A DNA stretch of 64,000 nucleotides from Fusicatenibacter sp. (GCA_022766945.1 JALEOU010000069.1:1-64000), one strand, 5' to 3'; counted from the first letter of the stretch, positions 27,451 to 36,361 are shown. The notes: generated by a model not told the origin, from the sequence alone. Program-made: numbers and translations.

Positions 27451-27906
27451 CTACAATACTGTCTCTTTCTCAAAATAAGAAATCAACGCTTCAAATCCTG
27501 TCCCCTCATAACTGCTGGTGACAAAAATCTCTCTGGCACCCGCCATAGAGAGATACTTCTTCGCATCCTCAATCTGCTTTTCCGTGCCGAGATCACTTTT
27601 GGTCACAATTCCTATACAGGGCTTTGCAAATGTGCTGGAATATCCCGGAGGAAACATGGTTCCCATCTCATTCGCCTGCTGTACCAGAACAATCAGATCC
27701 GCCTCCACCGCAGTCACCGTCAGCGCGCCCCGCAGATAATTCCGTTCCAGATATTCGCCCGGTGTATCAATGACATTGTCATTGATCAGCTGGATCGTCT
27801 GGGTTTTGTGATACTTCAGATCCTCATGATTGAGATACTGGCAGAGCGTTGTCTTTCCCGCCATGGAACGCCCAATCAGTATGATTCGCTTCTTCCTGTT
27901 CTCCAT
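27451..27906 (-). CDS. eutP: EutP/PduV-type small GTPase-like protein
   Basis: A 151-residue P-loop protein with Walker A GRSMAGKTT (residues 12-20), a G3 motif (NVIDTPGEY) and TKSD as G4. It belongs to the EutP/PduV family. These have been linked to acetate-kinase activity or to compartment positioning; the role is unsettled. AGGGAGAGGCAG lies before its ATG. It is 21 bases after eutS. Confidence 0.93.
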   Translation of the reverse strand: MENRKKRIILIGRSMAGKTTLCQYLNHEDLKYHKTQTIQLINDNVIDTPGEYLERNYLRGALTVTAVEADLIVLVQQANEMGTMFPPGYSSTFAKPCIGIVTKSDLGTEKQIEDAKKYLSMAGAREIFVTSSYEGTGFEALISYFEKETVL

Positions 27907-27927
27907 CTGCCTCTCCCTCTTGTCCTT

Positions 27928-28275
27928 TTAGGATCTTGTAATCACCGTGGAGGCAAAGCCCATCTGGTCGCAGAGCACCTTCATTACGTCACGAAGCGCC
28001 GCCTCCACACCGGCTACGTCCCCTGTGATAATCAGAGATCCGTTAAATCTGTCTACAAAGCCAATCTGTATATCCGCCGCCTTGCTTGCCACATCTGCTG
28101 CGATGATAGCTGCCTCGCTCGGCGTAATAGTCAGAATTCCAATGGCTCCCTTTCCGTCAATCAGTCCCATCTTCGCATACAGCGCATCCACCGGATGAGG
28201 AATCACGTGCGCCAGGGTCACCTGCTTGCCGGGTACAAATTCCTGTATAATACGTTCTTTTTTATCTTCGTACAT
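27928..28275 (-). CDS. eutS: EutS/PduU-type permuted BMC-H shell protein
   Basis: A 115-residue circularly permuted BMC-H protein. The N-terminal section ([20 protein letters not shown]) forms the beta-barrel cap that distinguishes EutS/PduU. The BMC part follows ([42 protein letters not shown]). The start at 28275 (MYEDKK) suits GGGAGAG better than the ATG two codons earlier. Confidence 0.93.
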   Translation of the reverse strand: MYEDKKERIIQEFVPGKQVTLAHVIPHPVDALYAKMGLIDGKGAIGILTITPSEAAIIAADVASKAADIQIGFVDRFNGSLIITGDVAGVEAALRDVMKVLCDQMGFASTVITRS

Positions 28276-28296
28276 CGCCATTCTCTCCCTGAACTC

Positions 28297-29433
28297 TTAT
28301 ACCAGTTTTCCTGTGTACGCACGAAGGAATACGGAGCGAATGTCATCCTTTGAGCATGCTCTCGGGTTTGTCTTTGTGCAGGCATCCTCATAAGCCGCCT
28401 CCACCATCTCATCCAGCGCACGGTCAAAATCCTCTCTTGAGACTCCGGCAGCTTCAATGCTGTCCGGAATATGCAGCTGTTTGATGTACTGCTTGGTTGT
28501 CCGCACCACGGCAAAAGCGCTCTGTCGGATGCTGGCTCCATCCAGTCTCACAATTCTGGCGATCCTTGCATACCGCTTCGCTACCGGTGTCAGCTGATCA
28601 AGACATCCCGCATTAAATCCCATGACATAGGGAAGCAGAATTCCGTTGGCACGTCCGTGCGGAATATGAAAATGAGCACCCAGTGTATGTGCCATGCCAT
28701 GATTCAGTCCCAGTCCGGCATTGCTGAATGCTATTCCTGCCAGACAGGACGCGTAATGCATCTTCGTCCGGGCTTCCATGTCATCCGGGTTCCTGTATAC
28801 CTTCAAAAGGTTACTTCTCACCAGCTTAATTGCCTTCTCCGCGGCTGCATCCGTAAAATCATTGGCATTTGTCGATACAAAAGCTTCAATCGCGTGTGTC
28901 AGCACATCGATTCCCGTATCCGCCGTCACCGAAGGCGGTACCGTCCTCACCAGTTCTGCATCCAGAAGTGCCGCATCCGGGAGCAGATCATCCGATACCA
29001 GAGGATATTTCACCGACTTCTCCGGATCACTGATCACGGAAAAACGACTCACTTCCGATCCGGTCCCGCTGGTGGTTGGTATGGCAACAAAACGGCATTT
29101 CTCGCTCATCCCGCCTTTGGCAGAAAGAAGATTCATTGCTTTCGCCGCATCAATGGGAGAGCCTCCGCCAAGCGCAAACAGAACCTGCGGTCCAAAATCA
29201 AGCATCACTGAAATGCCCTTTGTCACAGTAGCAATATCCGGATCCGGCCTTACCTCGGAAAAAATCCGGTACTCAATTCCTTTTCTCTCCATGGGTTCTG
29301 TCAGATAACTGACCTTTCCGCTCTCATGCATAAAGCGGTCCGTCACAATCAAAGCTCTGCTCACTCCCTCAAGGATCTCATCCAGTGCATCCTTCCCCAT
29401 GTAAATTCTGGGTTTCAGATAAAACGTCTCCAC
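28297..29433 (-). CDS. eutG: Iron-containing alcohol dehydrogenase EutG
   Basis: A 378-residue type III alcohol dehydrogenase that reduces acetaldehyde to ethanol and regenerates NAD+ inside or next to the compartment. The nucleotide region has LGGGSPIDAAKAM (about residue 95), and TTSGTGSEVSRFSVI follows. The iron-site histidines are in DVLTHAIEAFVS and GLGLNHGMAHTLGAHFHIPHG. The start is GTG with GGAGGG about 10 bases upstream. No cargo helix is seen at either end. It is the first gene behind the operon promoter and attenuator. Confidence 0.93.
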   Translation of the reverse strand: METFYLKPRIYMGKDALDEILEGVSRALIVTDRFMHESGKVSYLTEPMERKGIEYRIFSEVRPDPDIATVTKGISVMLDFGPQVLFALGGGSPIDAAKAMNLLSAKGGMSEKCRFVAIPTTSGTGSEVSRFSVISDPEKSVKYPLVSDDLLPDAALLDAELVRTVPPSVTADTGIDVLTHAIEAFVSTNANDFTDAAAEKAIKLVRSNLLKVYRNPDDMEARTKMHYASCLAGIAFSNAGLGLNHGMAHTLGAHFHIPHGRANGILLPYVMGFNAGCLDQLTPVAKRYARIARIVRLDGASIRQSAFAVVRTTKQYIKQLHIPDSIEAAGVSREDFDRALDEMVEAAYEDACTKTNPRACSKDDIRSVFLRAYTGKLV

Positions 29434-29482
29434 TTCTTAAATTCCCTCCTTTCTTTATTCTTTGGCAATTCTCATCAGAAAT

Positions 29483-29527
29483 AAAAAAATGCCCAGACTT
29501 TCCTCTCATCATTGAGGAAATCCAAGA
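29483..29527 (-). terminator. Attenuator terminator in the eut leader
   Basis: On the minus strand the 5' arm TCTTGGATTTCCTC (29527-29514) and the 3' arm GAGGAAAGTCTGGGC (29505-29491) pair with a few mismatches. They are followed by a run of seven T (29489-29483). The terminator precedes eutG by about 50 bases. Its 5' arm is shared with hairpin P2 of the antiterminator, so only one of the two can form. Confidence 0.8.
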
Positions 29528-29575
29528 CACTTCACCGCTCTTAGTTTCAAAATGTACCTGCTGCGCCGCAAGCAC
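29518..29575 (-). promoter_or_regulatory. Candidate EutV (ANTAR) two-hairpin antiterminator
   Basis: P1 (29575-29554) is an 8-bp stem GTGCTTGC/GCAGGTAC (two G-U pairs) closing a six-base loop GGCGCA. After a 6-base linker, P2 (29547-29518) is a bulged stem built from AAACTAAGA and TCTTGGATTT closing the six-base loop GGTGAA. Paired hexaloop hairpins overlapping a terminator are the known target form of ANTAR regulators. Both loops carry G at position 4 as in the published consensus, but G rather than A at position 1. EutV encoded in this operon is the likely ligand. Confidence 0.65.
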
Positions 29576-29590
29576 CTCTAAATTAGTTAT

Positions 29591-29619
29591 ACTATAGCAT
29601 ATGGGTCGTTTTTTGTCAA
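29591..29619 (-). promoter_or_regulatory. Sigma-A promoter of the eut operon
   Basis: On the minus strand TTGACA (29619-29614), a 17-base spacer and TATAGT (29596-29591) give a near-consensus promoter. Transcription would start near 29584, just before P1 of the antiterminator. A strong constitutive promoter with a downstream attenuator fits control by EutV. I see no cobalamin riboswitch in this leader. Confidence 0.8.
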
Positions 29620-29837
29620 CTTTGTTTATTTTTTATCATTTTTTACGTGCTCATTTGTTAACTTTTCACTTTACTTACAATCTATTTACAAGCTCTGATC
29701 GTCTTTTTTACTATTTTTTCAGCAAAAAAGCGCAACTCCCTTCCGGTCGGCACAAAAGTTTGCAAAAGGCTTTCCGGCGCACAAAAAGGATACCGCACAC
29801 AAGATCCCAAAGATCTTATGCACAGTACCCACTTTAC

Positions 29838-30614
29838 TCAAAATGATACCGGATTCCGAAACGGTACCGTCTCTGCAAGAAGAAGACCATACTTTTCCAC
29901 CAGCCGATCTGCCTCATTTTTGGCCTGCGGATTCCAGACAGTCTCCGGAGTATGCGCATCCGCTCCGTAAATGACTTTGCAGTGTTCCTCCCCCGCAATT
30001 TTCCAGAACGCCTCATTGGGATAATGCCGCCTGTCCCCGATGCCAAGAAAGTTGATCTCCAGCGGAAGATCCTGCGCCTTCGCACAGCGGCACAGTTCTC
30101 TCATCTTCTGGTCATAGAGCGCACTGTTTCCTGTAAAATGAATCAGGTCCGGATGGGCCAGATAGGTAAAGCGTCCGGTAGACATAGCTTCCCTGACCTG
30201 ATCCACGTAGCGCTCCAGATGGCGCGGATCCTGTGTCACAGTTCCCGAGTAAAAATCTCCGATCTCATTGCCCAGATGGTGCTGTGCCAGGAGGAAGTAT
30301 TCCACCGGATAATCCGCAACCGCGTTCAGAAGTGCGGGAAAATAAGCAGGATAGAACTCCACCTCCAGTCCGAGATGAATCTCTATCTCATTGCGGTATT
30401 CCACTTTCAGAGCAAGCACGGTGTCCACATACTCTTCCAGCTGATCCATCCGCATCCGCATGCCGGAAACATAACCCTCCGGAAACGGATAAGGCGTATG
30501 ATCTGAATATCCAAGAATCTTCAGTCCTCCCTCGATCGCCCTTTCCACGTACGCTCTCTCTTCCCCCGACGCATGCATGCAGCGCCAGGTATGTGTATGG
30601 TAATTTGCTATCAT
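29838..30614 (-). CDS. PHP-domain phosphatase, histidinol-phosphatase-like
   Basis: A 258-residue protein of the PHP family. The metal-binding HTHT (ANYHTHTWRC, about residues 4-7), SDHTPY (about 38), the HLGLEVEFYP section, HPDL and GADAH motifs match HisK-type histidinol-phosphatases. Such enzymes remove phosphate from histidinol phosphate, but no other his gene is near, so the true substrate is open. GGAAGGA precedes ATG 30614. It is 75 bases downstream of the dipeptidase on the same strand. Confidence 0.85.
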   Translation of the reverse strand: MIANYHTHTWRCMHASGEERAYVERAIEGGLKILGYSDHTPYPFPEGYVSGMRMRMDQLEEYVDTVLALKVEYRNEIEIHLGLEVEFYPAYFPALLNAVADYPVEYFLLAQHHLGNEIGDFYSGTVTQDPRHLERYVDQVREAMSTGRFTYLAHPDLIHFTGNSALYDQKMRELCRCAKAQDLPLEINFLGIGDRRHYPNEAFWKIAGEEHCKVIYGADAHTPETVWNPQAKNEADRLVEKYGLLLAETVPFRNPVSF

Positions 30615-30688
30615 TTGCTTTATTCCTTCCAAAAAATCGATGTCAGCCTCATATGCCGCTCAGCTCCGAAGATGTATCCGGATTCTGC

Positions 30689-31693
30689 CTATCGCAATAC
30701 TTCGCGGAACACCCTCAATACATTTCCGGAAAATACCTTTTCAATCTCACCGTCCGTAAATCCATTGATACTCATAGCATCCGCCAGCTTCTGCATGCCG
30801 CCGGCATCCATGATCTCAACTTCCCCGCCAAATCCGTCAAAGTCCGTACCCAGTCCGATCACTTCAATGCCTCCGATATTTCTCAGATACTTCATATGGC
30901 GGATCATATCCGATATCATTGCCTTATCTCTTTTGACAGGATTTTTCTGATCACGCAGAAATGCCGGACAAAAGTTAATACCGGTGACACCGCCTCTTAT
31001 GGCAAGTTCACGAATCATTTCATCCGAAAGGTTTCTCGCATGGCCGCAGACTCCCCTTGCATCCGAATGGCTGGCCAGCACAGGTCCCGTTGTATGTGCA
31101 AACACATCCCGGATTCCGGCATCATTGAGGTGTGAAATATCAATCAGGATTCCCAGACGTTCCATCTCTTCCAGAAAAGAGATTCCCGTCTCTGTAAGAC
31201 CCTGCTCTGTATCATAGCAGTACGGCTCTCCCGGCACCTGCGGCGGATTCGGATATCCGAGCTCGTTGGGATAATTCCATGTAATCGAAGACATACGGAC
31301 ACCCATTTCATACAGGTCGCCAAGCTTTTCCAGACTGCCCTCATAGACGGCCCCTTCTTCCACGGTCATCAGCGCACCGATTTTCCCGTTCGATTGTGCA
31401 TTCTTTAGTTCCTCATAGCTGCGCACCTGGCAGATCTGTTCTGGATACCGCCCGATTTCCTCCTGCCAGAACCGGGCAAGCTTCATCACGTGCTCATACG
31501 GTGTCTCCCCAAGCTCCTTGAGACTCCCAAGATGCGTAAACAAGGAGAAACACTGACAGAGATAACCGCCCTGCTTTAGCTTCTCCAGATCAATCTGCAT
31601 TGTACTTTTTCTGATCTCTTTTGGCTCTCCTTTTCTCGTTTCCCACTGCAGCCCCGGAATGGTATCGCAGTGCATATCTATTACTTCAAACAT
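30689..31693 (-). CDS. Membrane-dipeptidase family (M19) peptidase
   Basis: A 334-residue zinc dipeptidase of the renal dipeptidase family. Metal ligands appear in VIDMHCDT (about residue 4-11), TVEEGAVYEG (Glu near 118), ILIDISHLND and VLASHSDARGV, and the C-terminal GLGTDFDGF is characteristic. It has no signal peptide and is probably cytoplasmic. It would split dipeptides. AAGGAGA precedes ATG 31693. Confidence 0.92.
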   Translation of the reverse strand: MFEVIDMHCDTIPGLQWETRKGEPKEIRKSTMQIDLEKLKQGGYLCQCFSLFTHLGSLKELGETPYEHVMKLARFWQEEIGRYPEQICQVRSYEELKNAQSNGKIGALMTVEEGAVYEGSLEKLGDLYEMGVRMSSITWNYPNELGYPNPPQVPGEPYCYDTEQGLTETGISFLEEMERLGILIDISHLNDAGIRDVFAHTTGPVLASHSDARGVCGHARNLSDEMIRELAIRGGVTGINFCPAFLRDQKNPVKRDKAMISDMIRHMKYLRNIGGIEVIGLGTDFDGFGGEVEIMDAGGMQKLADAMSINGFTDGEIEKVFSGNVLRVFREVLR

Positions 31694-31771
31694 CCTGTTC
31701 TCCTTCTGCAATCATGTATTCTATGTCCATTTGCCCCCTGGCCCACCCAGTTCCGGATTTTTTGCCTTTTT

Positions 31772-32191
31772 TTATTGCGCATCCTCCGCCAGTTCTCTGA
31801 GCTTCTGATCAAACCTGGGGAACTGCCGTTTCAGTGTAACCGGCCTGCCGGAGGTATCCGTAAAGCAATGCATGGTTCTGCCCGTTGATACCAGTTCTCC
31901 GGTTTTGTTATTTGTCATCGTGTAACGAATCACCAGCTTTACGCCGCGAAATTCCTCCACCTCTGCACGAATCCGTACTTCATCTCCAAAGGTTGTCGAG
32001 TGTTTGTACTGGCATTCCACGCCGATGACCGGCGAGATAATCCCATCCTCCTCCAGCTTTGCATAGCCAAAACCGATCTGATCCAGGAAATCAATACGGG
32101 CTTCCTCCATCCATTTGATATAGTTGGAATGATGGGTGATTCCCATCTTGTCGGTCTCGTGGTAGTTTACTTTTCTGATATAATCATTCAT
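31772..32191 (-). CDS. Acyl-CoA thioesterase, 4HBT/YbgC family
   Basis: A 139-residue hotdog-fold thioesterase. The active-site region reads NYHETDKMGITHHSNYIKWMEEARIDFL (about residues 9-35), with the family Asp/Glu and HxxY pattern. It hydrolyses acyl-CoA esters; the chain is unknown. ATG 32191 follows AAAGGAACT. The frame continues upstream to 32314 but that part overlaps the spoIIID end and lacks family features. Confidence 0.88.
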   Translation of the reverse strand: MNDYIRKVNYHETDKMGITHHSNYIKWMEEARIDFLDQIGFGYAKLEEDGIISPVIGVECQYKHSTTFGDEVRIRAEVEEFRGVKLVIRYTMTNNKTGELVSTGRTMHCFTDTSGRPVTLKRQFPRFDQKLRELAEDAQ

Positions 32192-32310
32192 TCTGTAGTT
32201 CCTTTCCTGATGTCCCTGCCGTTCTGATCGCTCCTCCGGCATTTTCCTACCATTCATTTTAACGCTTTCTTTTCTCCTGCACAAGCGGCATTTCTGTTCA
32301 CCGGCTATGT

Positions 32311-32562
32311 TCACATGTGATGCAGATATTTTTCTCTGGTAGCAAGTCCACCGCGGATATGGCGTTCAGATTTATTGATATCCAGTACTTTTCGTGTCTC
32401 CTGTGCCATACCAGGATTAATCTGCTCCAGACGTTCTGTGATATCTTTATGTACTGTACTCTTGCTAACCCCGAACTTTTTCGCTGTCTGTCTCACTGTT
32501 GACTTTGTCTCGATGATGTAGCTGGCAACCTCCACTGCACGTTCTTCAATATAATCTTTCAA
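32311..32562 (-). CDS. spoIIID: Sporulation regulator SpoIIID
   Basis: An 83-residue DNA-binding protein of the mother cell that switches genes on and off after sigma-E. The sequence KDYIEERAVEVASYIIETK, then STVRQTAKKFGVSKSTVHKD (helix-turn-helix) and RGGLATREKYLHHM matches SpoIIID closely. The start is TTG 32562 with GGAGG 7 bases upstream; the frame to 32664 is non-coding leader. Its presence shows the organism belongs to an endospore-forming lineage. Confidence 0.95.
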   Translation of the reverse strand: MKDYIEERAVEVASYIIETKSTVRQTAKKFGVSKSTVHKDITERLEQINPGMAQETRKVLDINKSERHIRGGLATREKYLHHM

Positions 32563-32591
32563 GGATAAGCCTCCGAAGGCACTGTTTTTAC

Positions 32592-32619
32592 AATGTATGC
32601 AGGATTTGAACAAAATAGA
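32592..32619 (-). promoter_or_regulatory. Candidate sigma-E promoter of spoIIID
   Basis: On the minus strand CATACATT (32599-32592) matches the sigma-E -10 pattern CATACANT. TCTATTT (32619-32613), 13 bases upstream, resembles the -35 region. spoIIID is a known sigma-E target in Bacillus, which fits. Confidence 0.55.
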
Positions 32620-32744
32620 TAAGTTTACGCAAAAAAGTATAATTAAACTGGATAACATAGCCAATGTGTGCTATACTTAGAAGCAGAAATTTGAGTGTCA
32701 CTTATCAACCCATCAGCCCATCATAAAGATCCTGGATTTTTATT

Positions 32745-32773
32745 TTGACAGCTGAGCCACAATAAGCAAATAA
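32745..32773 (+). promoter_or_regulatory. Possible promoter of the RnfC2-MetV-MetF genes
   Basis: A consensus TTGACA (32745-32750) is followed 17 bases later by AAATAA (32768-32773), a weak -10. It lies 43 bases before the first gene. It is tentative because of the poor -10 box. Confidence 0.35.
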
Positions 32774-32815
32774 GCAGAAAGGTTTGCGGATCAATTTAAT
32801 GAGGAAGGTGAGCAA

Positions 32816-34780
32816 TTGGAAAACTATACCAAGTATAAATTGAAAAGTACCGAAGAACTGGTATCCTTACTGGCCGATAAAGATAATCTGTTTGTCGTTG
32901 CCTGTAACAAGTGCTTCAAGGAATTCAAACTCGTCGATGAGCCGGATTGCGATGAGTTTCAGAAAATAGCCGCCGAAAACGGAAAAACCATCACCGGCAG
33001 CGCCAGGATCGATTTCCTGTGCAATAAAACTCAGACAGAGAAGAAACTGCAGGACCTGATTCCCGAAGGCACCGAGAATGTCATTGTAATCTCCTGCGGT
33101 CTGGGTATTCAGACCATGGCGGATCTGGCCGGGAAACCTGTATATGCAGCCAGCAATTCCCTGAATTACCGGGGACATCACGGCATGGCACTGACAAGGA
33201 AGAGCTGCGATGCCTGTGCACAGTGCTATCTGAATATTACCGGCGGTATCTGTCCCATCGTTGACTGTTCCAAGAGTCTGGTCAATGGTCAGTGCGGCGG
33301 CGCGAAGAACGGAAAGTGCGAAGTGGACGGAAATAAAGACTGTGCCTGGGAAAAAATCTACAGACGACTGGAAAAGCAGGGCCGTCTGGAAGAGTTCTTA
33401 AATCAGCCCGTTCAGATACGTGATTATTCCAAAGTTAATTTCAAAGTCGTAAACGATTATGTAAAAGCGATCCGGGAAGAACGGTTTGCCGGCTATTATG
33501 GCGGTGTTCATCCTTCCGAGCGCAAAGAATTCAGTGAACATATCGCACTGGAAAGATTCCCGGAGCCACAGACCGTGGTAATTCCGGTTTCCCAGCACGT
33601 AGGTGCTCCGGCTAATCCTGTTGTACAGGTTGGAGATACTGTTAAGGTAGGACAGAAGATTGCCGAATCAGCAGGTTTCATCAGCAGCAATATTCATTCC
33701 AGCGTCAGCGGAACTGTAATTGCAGTGGAACCGCGTCTGCATCCTACAAGAGGCGGCGACTGTCTGTCCATCGTAATCCAGTCGGACGGCAAAAATACGC
33801 TGCACGAATCCGTACAGCCGCATAAGGATCTTGACAGCCTGACTCCGGATGAGATCATTGAGATTGTCCGCGAGGCCGGAATTGTAGGTATGGGCGGCGC
33901 CGGATTCCCGACTTCCGTCAAATTAAAACCAAATAAGCCGATCGACGCGATTCTTCTGAACGGCTGTGAATGTGAACCTCTTCTGACCGCAGACCACAGA
34001 GTACTCTTGGAATTTGCAGATGATATCATTTTCGGACTGAAAGCCATGTTAAAGACAGTCGGTGCTGAAAAAGGTATCATCGTTATCGAGGACAATAAGC
34101 CCGATGCCATCGAGCTTATGAAAGCAAAGACTGCCGACTGCGACAACATTGAAGTAGTCACCGCAAAAACCAAATACCCGCAGGGCGCTGAGAAGATGCT
34201 GATCAAGCGCGTTATGGGCAGACAGGTTCCGCGCGGAGGTCTTCCTGCAGATGTAGGTGCTGTAGTGAGCAACATCAGTACCGTAAAAGCAATCTCCGAT
34301 GCGATCCGGAAGGGTATGCCTCTGATTGAGCGTGTCGTAACCGTGACTGGTGAGAGAATGAAGAAACCGGGTAACTATATCGTTAAAATCGGCACCAACG
34401 TAAAGGATCTGATCGATTACTGCGGCGGTGTGACAGGCGACGATGTGACCATTAAGATGGGCGGACCGATGATGGGCTTTGCTCTCTCTGATGTCAATGT
34501 GCCAATCCTGAAAGGTTCCAATGGTATTATTGCCATTGACACCGACCATACAGAGCCAGTGGCATGTATCAAGTGCGGACGCTGTGTGGATGTCTGTCCG
34601 ATGGAACTTTCTCCGCTGTATTTTGCAAAATATGCGGATGAGGAGAACTGGCAGGGCATGAAAGATAGGAATGTGATGGATTGTGTGGAGTGCAGATCCT
34701 GTGAATACATCTGTTCTTCCAAGATCCCGTTGGTTGCTAAGATAAAAGCCGGAAAAAATGCGGTAAGGGGGATGAAGTGA
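32816..34780 (+). CDS. rnfC2: RnfC2-type NADH oxidoreductase with N-terminal MetV-like domain
   Basis: A 654-residue fusion. Residues 1-195 are a MetV-like zinc domain (CNKCFKEF, CDACAQCYLNITGGICPIVD, NGQCGGAKNGKCEVDG). Residues about 225-654 are RnfC-like: VSQHVGAPANPVVQVGD (barrel-sandwich), GIVGMGGAGFPTSVKLKP (FMN/NADH region), then CIKCGRCVDVCP and CVECRSCEYICSSK as iron-sulphur sites. In Acetobacterium woodii RnfC2 forms with MetV and MetF an NADH-oxidising methylene-tetrahydrofolate reductase. The same three products are encoded here in a row. The start is TTG with AGGAAGGTG 6 bases upstream. Pyridine-nucleotide oxidation feeding MetF is the likely job. Confidence 0.88.
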   Translation: MENYTKYKLKSTEELVSLLADKDNLFVVACNKCFKEFKLVDEPDCDEFQKIAAENGKTITGSARIDFLCNKTQTEKKLQDLIPEGTENVIVISCGLGIQTMADLAGKPVYAASNSLNYRGHHGMALTRKSCDACAQCYLNITGGICPIVDCSKSLVNGQCGGAKNGKCEVDGNKDCAWEKIYRRLEKQGRLEEFLNQPVQIRDYSKVNFKVVNDYVKAIREERFAGYYGGVHPSERKEFSEHIALERFPEPQTVVIPVSQHVGAPANPVVQVGDTVKVGQKIAESAGFISSNIHSSVSGTVIAVEPRLHPTRGGDCLSIVIQSDGKNTLHESVQPHKDLDSLTPDEIIEIVREAGIVGMGGAGFPTSVKLKPNKPIDAILLNGCECEPLLTADHRVLLEFADDIIFGLKAMLKTVGAEKGIIVIEDNKPDAIELMKAKTADCDNIEVVTAKTKYPQGAEKMLIKRVMGRQVPRGGLPADVGAVVSNISTVKAISDAIRKGMPLIERVVTVTGERMKKPGNYIVKIGTNVKDLIDYCGGVTGDDVTIKMGGPMMGFALSDVNVPILKGSNGIIAIDTDHTEPVACIKCGRCVDVCPMELSPLYFAKYADEENWQGMKDRNVMDCVECRSCEYICSSKIPLVAKIKAGKNAVRGMK

Positions 34781-34781
34781 T

Positions 34782-35408
34782 ATGTTAATAACCCAGTTAA
34801 AATCGAAAGAAACTATCGCATCACTGGTAAACGGAAAGGTTTTTATCATTAACTGCCAGGGATGCAAGGAAGTCAGCTTCCCGGAAAAAGAAGCAGCAGA
34901 ATTCCAGAAGAAACTGTCTGCTGAAGGGAAAGTGACCGGAATCATCACAACCGATTATATCTGTAATCCGGAAAACATGAAATTGCGCCTTTCCTATCAT
35001 CAGGCAGAAATCGATGCTGCCGATATGATACTGGTATTCTCCTGCGGCGTCGGAGTACAGACCATTGCCGAATATTTTGAAGATAAAAAAGTTTGTGCTG
35101 CCTGCGATACCTACCCGCTGCCAGGTTTCCAGGGCGTGACACCACTGGAATACAAATGCGATCAGTGCGGCGAATGTTACCTGAACTTGACCGGCGGAAT
35201 CTGCCCGATCACGGCATGCTCCAAGAGCCTTGTCAACGGACAGTGCGGCGGTTCCAAAAACGGTAAATGCGAAGTGGACAGTGAAATGGAATGCGGCTGG
35301 GAGCGCATCTACAGACGTCTCGCACAGCTCGGCCGTCTGGATCTCATCAAATGTCCGACACAGATACGCAATTACGCAACGGATGCAGAAGTGTCTGAAA
35401 CAAAGTAA
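34782..35408 (+). CDS. metV: MetV, zinc-binding partner of methylene-THF reductase
   Basis: A 208-residue MTHFR_C-type protein (IINCQGCKEVSFPEKE, CDQCGECYLNLTGGICPITAC, NGQCGGSKNGKCEVD). Its last 70 or so residues are nearly the same as the N-terminal domain of the preceding RnfC2 protein, which points to duplication. MetV binds MetF and, in acetogens, passes electrons to it. The gene starts one base after the rnfC2 stop, so translation is coupled. Confidence 0.92.
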   Translation: MLITQLKSKETIASLVNGKVFIINCQGCKEVSFPEKEAAEFQKKLSAEGKVTGIITTDYICNPENMKLRLSYHQAEIDAADMILVFSCGVGVQTIAEYFEDKKVCAACDTYPLPGFQGVTPLEYKCDQCGECYLNLTGGICPITACSKSLVNGQCGGSKNGKCEVDSEMECGWERIYRRLAQLGRLDLIKCPTQIRNYATDAEVSETK

Positions 35409-35482
35409 ACTTAACGGATGCTGTTCTGTATTATTTGGCGACAGCTGAATAGTTACATCAAATATATAAGGAGTAAAATAGC

Positions 35483-36361
35483 ATGAAAATTACTGAAGCA
35501 TTTGAACGTGGTGAATTTGTAGTTACTGCGGAAGTAGGTCCGCCGAAAGGATTTCATATTGAACACATGCTGGAGGAAGCAAAGACCTATCTGAGCGGAA
35601 TTACAGCTGTCAATGTAACCGATAATCAGTCTTCTGTTATGCGTCTCGGTTCTCTGGCTACCTGTAAGGCTCTCAAAGACGAAGGTCTGACACCGATTTT
35701 TCAGATTACCTGCCGTGACAGAAACCGTATCGCACTGCAGTCTGATCTGTTAAGCGCAGCAATGTTCGGAATCGAGAACCTGCTGCTTCTGACCGGTGAC
35801 CATACCAAGCTTGGTGATCATCCCCAGGCAAAACCGGTCTTTGATCTGGATTCTGTATCCCTGATCCATACCGTAAAACAGCTGGAATCCGGCGTAGATC
35901 TTGGCGGAAACGAACTGGTTGGCGAGCCGCCCAAGTTCGCAAAGGGAGCCGTTGTATCACCGTGCAGTGATTCCGTTGATGCTCAGCTTGCCAAGATGGA
36001 GAGAAAAGTTGCTGCAGGCTGTGACTATTTCCAGACACAGGCTGTATATGAACCGGAGAAATTCATCCAGTTCATGGAAAAAGCAAAACAGTTCGGCAAA
36101 CCTGTTCAGCTGGGAATTGTAATTCCGAAATCAGTAGGAATGTGCAGATACATGAACGCAAACGTTGCAGGTATCCATATTCCGGAAGAAATGATCAACG
36201 AACTGAAAGCTGACAAGGAAAAGACCAAAGCCGGCATCACTGGTGTTGAGATTGCCGCTCGCATCATCAGAGAATGTAAGCCGTACTGCCAGGGCGTACA
36301 TATCATGGCCATGGGCTGGGAGTCCAAGGTTCCATCTCTTCTTGAGCAGGCCGGACTTTAA
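35483..36361 (+). CDS. metF: Methylene-tetrahydrofolate reductase MetF
   Basis: A 292-residue TIM-barrel flavoprotein that reduces methylene-THF to methyl-THF. Family marks are VVTAEVGPPKG (about residues 12-22), VTDNQSSVMRLGSLA, LLLLTGDHTKLGDHPQAKPVFDLD and CDYFQTQAVYEPEKF. In the methyl branch of the Wood-Ljungdahl pathway it is the main electron-accepting step, and it also supplies methionine synthesis. AAGGAG precedes the ATG. The RnfC2 and MetV neighbours suggest the multi-subunit acetogen form. Confidence 0.95.
   Translation: MKITEAFERGEFVVTAEVGPPKGFHIEHMLEEAKTYLSGITAVNVTDNQSSVMRLGSLATCKALKDEGLTPIFQITCRDRNRIALQSDLLSAAMFGIENLLLLTGDHTKLGDHPQAKPVFDLDSVSLIHTVKQLESGVDLGGNELVGEPPKFAKGAVVSPCSDSVDAQLAKMERKVAAGCDYFQTQAVYEPEKFIQFMEKAKQFGKPVQLGIVIPKSVGMCRYMNANVAGIHIPEEMINELKADKEKTKAGITGVEIAARIIRECKPYCQGVHIMAMGWESKVPSLLEQAGL

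Noticed and set aside
27391..27451. A second antiterminator site before eutV
   Set aside because: The 59-base gap has a few GC-rich pairings but no T-run terminator and no convincing hexaloop pair.
29433..29640. Cobalamin riboswitch before the eut operon
   Set aside because: No B12-box-like sequence or long multi-helix leader is present. The leader is short and fits two hairpins and a terminator.
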